From the NCBI RefSeq assembly GCF_000209165.1, contig NC_009042.1, positions 310,001-374,000 of the forward strand: a stretch of DNA of 64,000 nt, in the 5' to 3' direction. Under the pieces are notes generated by a model. That model saw nothing but the letters and a program-made list of their open reading frames with translations, was not told where the DNA came from and searched no databases. How positions within the stretch are numbered: position 1 is the first letter of the stretch; each line of letters starts with the position of its first letter. The position numbers were made by a program, and so were the translations under genes. The stretch comes from Scheffersomyces stipitis CBS 6054 (taxonomy: Eukaryota; Ascomycota; Pichiomycetes; Serinales; Debaryomycetaceae). This document shows, piece after piece, positions 62,001 through 64,000 of the stretch.

Positions 62001-62119
62001 AACCGGCAAAGTCGACTGCCAAGAAGTCTGATGCTAAACAGCCAACAAAGAAAGTTCAAAAGAAAAAGCCAACTGCCAAAGAGGCTGCAAAGAAGAAATC
62101 ATCCTCCAAAAAGAATTGA
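59060..62119 (+). CDS. Beta-mannosyltransferase, BMT/WRY family, with long lysine-rich tail
   Basis: 1019 residues from the first ATG at 59060; the frame upstream opens at a TTG. Arg/Lys-rich N-terminus, one helix at about 20-38, then the same family blocks as the upstream gene: RLAGSSVWLEEYGVHFM (from about 212), YYGPEDPRI (about 326), QKNWTPLV, GPLRGGTQ (about 487), DRCGCG (about 533), MYRPNLVIVVKD. The two genes are a diverged tandem pair. Residues about 780-1019 form an extra tail rich in Lys, Ala, Thr and Pro, including five KKAAP-type units. Other family members I know end near 700 residues. Glycosyltransferase role is from family. Confidence 0.82.
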   Translation: MLSRRHKYQRLFRIRRGLVVRVFLPATLLLLWLMVMFNTHINYDHDSITANFRDAFHRGSSFWLLPQWMSTNKMIFPKGLPIDNLQEFVDKNPVFFDKHLTGNPKLEKAEAVDSSLHQMQAAYFPHNVTLFNSNRSIDHDLYQCDTHLMDHIQIQVDEAQNLDVLLRIILRSLVKDIEKNKNPYYKELSPFFLSELKLQIKHNVVEKYWYRLAGSSVWLEEYGVHFMISRVLYSPKGIRNQPTISLTYAQLYDKDWNEMVNTRLVVPSNNMRKPDLEENIIPDPPSKKVQSSKSNRKDKNQFKVLDFPSFLPIPFWHDYDNTVGKYYGPEDPRIILVNNKLGYQEPLIVFNAYHRKLALFDDDLDDRLLMKIKFYRSMFICWPWQFQRGKENVDGMPDPEYDEHFYNRVTELQIKNLPRQTTQKNWTPLVSEMERRTHSSGSFVYDTHINFIYRWANLEMLRCNLESGVCGFTYRLNDRLAPRSSVGPLRGGTQLININNLIRSQLSEFNMETILPNNREIWLGFARAHLDRCGCGSVMYRPNLVIVVKDRVEIPPEVSFFGGEKPETMHRDFYKLSHVSSSISFDMPVLGWDLSNPRILCTGANILIPNGISSWNLKSLTADGNGGWTADDYMTISLSVGDFTVHKINIKGLLNEVFKLSDKTLFLPSVVQDDVLDMKKALSNLQIPDPINASDQCPFQGFNNDNVICAMQSSRDFCMDYGFEQVKLFSQNYNVYKDFDFIHNEYDELDKSEYELYEEEVEEERMRDMINNYQGGRFAGVAYDFDDHHAISGAELKSPKKLIDTSKPAAPLAPVDDGKPMDEVVTNLDLNRKPNDESGKMTSKTEDKQTKGTTKKKTNLKASEKYSDSKTKGKGTLKKPDPEVETKATKKDKGKKKAAPPKALEEKDDGKELSTKKAAPKKAAPKKAVPKKAAPKKAAPEKKTSSKKTPKKPAASDYEDKKAVKEVTKKKTSAKPTVPKKPAKSTAKKSDAKQPTKKVQKKKPTAKEAAKKKSSSKKN
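61805..61879 (+). repeat. 15-bp coding repeat, five units (KKAAP)
   Basis: AAGAAAGCTGCTCCT is repeated five times in frame at 61805, 61820, 61835, 61850 and 61865. Only one unit has an amino-acid change (Ala to Val) and one has a silent change. It encodes part of the histone-H1-like tail. Confidence 0.95.
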
Positions 62120-62411
62120 TGAAGAATAGAAGAACGTAGATTAGGGTATTTATATAGATAAGAATAACAATTGTGATTGTTGGAATACTCCAACTTATAC
62201 AGAGACAGAAGAGTGATAGATGAGTGATAGATGCATACCTCTCTTTCTAATTTTATTCAACAAGGAATTCACATCTGTAATACATTAGAGGATATTCGTC
62301 TAGGAAGTTGTTACTTGCAATCTAAAACTTGCAATCTGCTTTCAGATTGCAAAAGACTTGAGATTGCTTATATGCAGAGAAACATTTCCTCTCGCACCAA
62401 AAAGAAAGTGG
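62120..62411. other. Short spacer between mannosyltransferase and tRNA-Glu
   Basis: About 290 bases. A CTTGCAATCT repeat lies at 62315-62350. The tRNA terminator is at its right end. Confidence 0.5.
62399..62403 (-). terminator. RNA polymerase III terminator of tRNA-Glu
   Basis: On the minus strand a TTTTT run (62403 to 62399) begins 9 bases after the tRNA 3' end, the usual Pol III stop signal. Confidence 0.8.
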
Positions 62412-62483
62412 CTCCGATACCGGGAATCGAACCCGGATTTCAAGATGGAGAGTCTCGAGTGATAGCCATTACACTATATCGGA
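62412..62483 (-). tRNA. tRNA-Glu, anticodon CTC
   Basis: 72 nt. Acceptor TCCGATA pairs with TATCGGA and the discriminator base is G, as in yeast tRNA-Glu. D-arm GTGTAATGGCTATCAC. Anticodon stem CGAGA/TCTTG with one G-T pair and loop CTCTCCA, giving anticodon CTC (reads GAG). T-arm CCGGG-TTCGATT-CCCGG with the B box GGTTCGATTCC. No intron. The base after the anticodon (position 37) is C, where a purine is normal. Confidence 0.93.
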
Positions 62484-63014
62484 TAATTGCTTGACATAAT
62501 TTTGACCAAATTAAACTATATGGTAATTATTTTTGAAGTAATGACTTTTTGCCAAAATTCTTGCTAAAATTAATAAAAATTAATAAAAACTCTGAATGAC
62601 TATATTTTGGACCTTAAAGTGATTTCTCGTTGATATATTGAACAATTAAGAGATTAGTTTAGTCTGTGTTAAATAAAATTGAAGAGTTGAGAATTTTTGG
62701 GGTATATTGGCACCAAAATTAAATTATTATAAAAAATGGATGAAATATATATCTAAACAACTACACTTCCATAATAATGCTAGGATTTTTCTACAAATAT
62801 TCTATAAACTCTAAGAACTTTATGATATACCTCCAGCACAAATACTTTTGAATTTTTTTATCAAAGTCCAGATGATATATTTTCTCAATTCTAAGATTTC
62901 TATTGCCGCAAAAAAAGAGGTTCCCACAAGTTTTGAGAAATTATTCTTTGACCACTTCTTTTCTTAAACCTAAACGTTGACAACATATACTATTATAGCT
63001 AGATCAAATTCAAG
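62484..63014. other. AT-rich spacer upstream of the conserved fungal gene
   Basis: 0.53 kb, strikingly AT-rich between 62490 and 62830. It holds the upstream flanks of the tRNA and of the gene starting at 63015. No ORF or repeat seen. Confidence 0.5.
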
Positions 63015-63761
63015 ATGCCTATCGAACTCGTCCTTTCTCCTGTAATGCGCCCTGTGGTTATGGCCAAAGCAGTGTTGTTTCTGCCCCATAGAAGTGGATC
63101 CCGCTATGTTCCTAACATCATTGAACTTCCAGAAGAAGGCATTTCACAATATGCTTTACTCAAAAGATTCGGTTCCGGTTCCAAGATCTTTGATGTCTAT
63201 GACACCCACGAAGGTGAAGAACCTTTGGGGCAAAAGGACCCAGCACAGAGGTTGTTCTGGCTTGTTAGATCGAGAGCGGTTAAAGGTGCCTACAAGATGT
63301 TCTCTTCTGCGATTACGGGTACCGGTCCAGAAGGAGAAGATGAGCCAGTTGCTGCAATCAGGGCTGGTCTCAGATCCAATGTCTTGCTCATCCGTGCACC
63401 CGACGTTCCTGCTGCAGAACTTGGATGGCATGTGATCAACCACAGAGTGGATGCTAACGACAGCTACAGAATGTTCACCTTAGCCGATGGATTCACCTAC
63501 CAATGGACCAACAGAGGCAAATGGCTAGAAAAAGTCCACAACTTGGGAGAGAAGGAGTCAGAGATCAGAGAGAGAGTCGGACAGGTTATTCCACATGGAG
63601 CCAATGGGTTCACATTGAAGGTGGACGAAACCAAGATCCCCAGAGAATTGGCTCTTTCTACAGCGCTCTGTTCGTACATTGACCAATGGAATACCAACAT
63701 CGAGGTCGGTGGTATCTACTACGCCAGACAACCTGGCCAGGTGCGTTGGAAGAGAGATTAG
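63015..63761 (+). CDS. Conserved fungal protein of unknown function
   Basis: 248 residues, no signal peptide or membrane helix. The pattern of short beta-strand-like stretches ending in Tyr, Trp or Phe (FTYQWTNRGKWLEKV, GANGFTLKVDET) and the overall length suggest a small all-beta fold such as a tubby-C-terminal-like domain, but I cannot show this. Strong codon bias similar to APT1 suggests a well-expressed real gene. The start MPIELVLSPVMRPVV follows an AAGATG context. No function assigned. Confidence 0.75.
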   Translation: MPIELVLSPVMRPVVMAKAVLFLPHRSGSRYVPNIIELPEEGISQYALLKRFGSGSKIFDVYDTHEGEEPLGQKDPAQRLFWLVRSRAVKGAYKMFSSAITGTGPEGEDEPVAAIRAGLRSNVLLIRAPDVPAAELGWHVINHRVDANDSYRMFTLADGFTYQWTNRGKWLEKVHNLGEKESEIRERVGQVIPHGANGFTLKVDETKIPRELALSTALCSYIDQWNTNIEVGGIYYARQPGQVRWKRD

Positions 63762-63923
63762 GCTAATATGTTATATAAAACTGTTAGTTGTTAGTGTCGA
63801 TAATGGCTGCGAAATTTAAGATATAATGCACTTTAAATTGTAGAGAAAAAAGTTTATTCAGATGCGCATCAGCAGCTCCTTGATAGGCTTCTAGATTATG
63901 TAATAAGTTAGACAAGAAATGCC

Positions 63924-64000
63924 TTATACTTTGCCATACTGATCGTGTTCGCCTTCATGCCACATCATGCCACTATTCTCATCATTGTTCAAAACCAGTT
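63924..64000 (-). CDS. C-terminal end of a gene running off the right edge
   Basis: On the minus strand the last 24 codons before a TAA at 63926-63924 read as a hydrophilic tail ending MMWHEGEHDQYGKV. The frame stays open to the window edge. The gene would be convergent with the one ending at 63761. Too short to identify, and it may be fortuitous. Confidence 0.35.
   Translation of the reverse strand, partial: LVLNNDENSGMMWHEGEHDQYGKV

Overview
The window looks like nuclear DNA of a budding yeast of the CTG clade, probably Scheffersomyces (Pichia) stipitis or a close relative. The species guess is inference. It rests on an ALS-type adhesin, two beta-mannosyltransferase (BMT/WRY) genes, very few introns, yeast orthologues in nearly every gene, and CTG avoidance in a housekeeping gene (no CTG among about 25 leucine codons of APT1). 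If CTG means serine here, the few CTG codons should be read as Ser.

Layout. 1-4846 (-): 5' part of an ALS adhesin with about 34 copies of a 108-bp repeat, running off the left edge. 4847-7750: gene-free upstream DNA. 7751-9250 (-): MFS transporter. 9950-11392 (-): mitotic cyclin. 13336-15129 (-): coiled-coil protein, possibly Spc42-like, divergent from APT1 (15408-15968 +). 16079-16536 (-): dynein light chain with an unrecognised intron. 16781-17464 (-): cyanamide hydratase (DDI2/3). 18765-26386: a compact unit of C2H2 transcription factor (+), NCS1 permease (-) and hydantoinase/DUF917 fusion (+). 27254-28312 (-): unknown membrane protein. 29298-34751 (+): MED13. 35996-37006 (+): GRE2-like reductase. 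37505-40429 (+): SPT5. 41462-42427 (+): epoxide-hydrolase-like protein. 42480-43248 (-): a decayed Utp12-domain-like pseudogene behind SSL1 (43249-44775 -). TAD2 (-), PPE1 (+), QNS1 (-), xanthine dioxygenase (+), PAH1 (+), two tandem BMT genes (+), a tRNA-Glu (-), a conserved fungal protein (+) and the last codons of another gene (-) follow.

Most of the window is conserved housekeeping: cell cycle and spindle, transcription (MED13, SPT5, SSL1), tRNA editing, NAD and purine salvage, lipid signalling. The accessory content is the adhesin, the mannosyltransferases, and genes for using unusual nitrogen compounds: cyanamide hydratase, NCS1 permease, hydantoinase and xanthine dioxygenase.

The most interesting region is the permease/hydantoinase divergent promoter. 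It holds seven copies of TTCTCCACC, five of them in a 12-13 bp phased array. The complementary core GTGGAG is what the textbook zinc-finger code predicts for the two fingers of the transcription factor encoded next to the permease. This suggests a self-contained, pathway-specific nitrogen-scavenging regulon. Other observations are a hidden DYN2 intron, the decayed gene behind SSL1, a histone-H1-like tail on one mannosyltransferase, a 10-mer (TGGGTGCAAA) strongly over-represented between genes, and a ~225-bp dispersed repeat.
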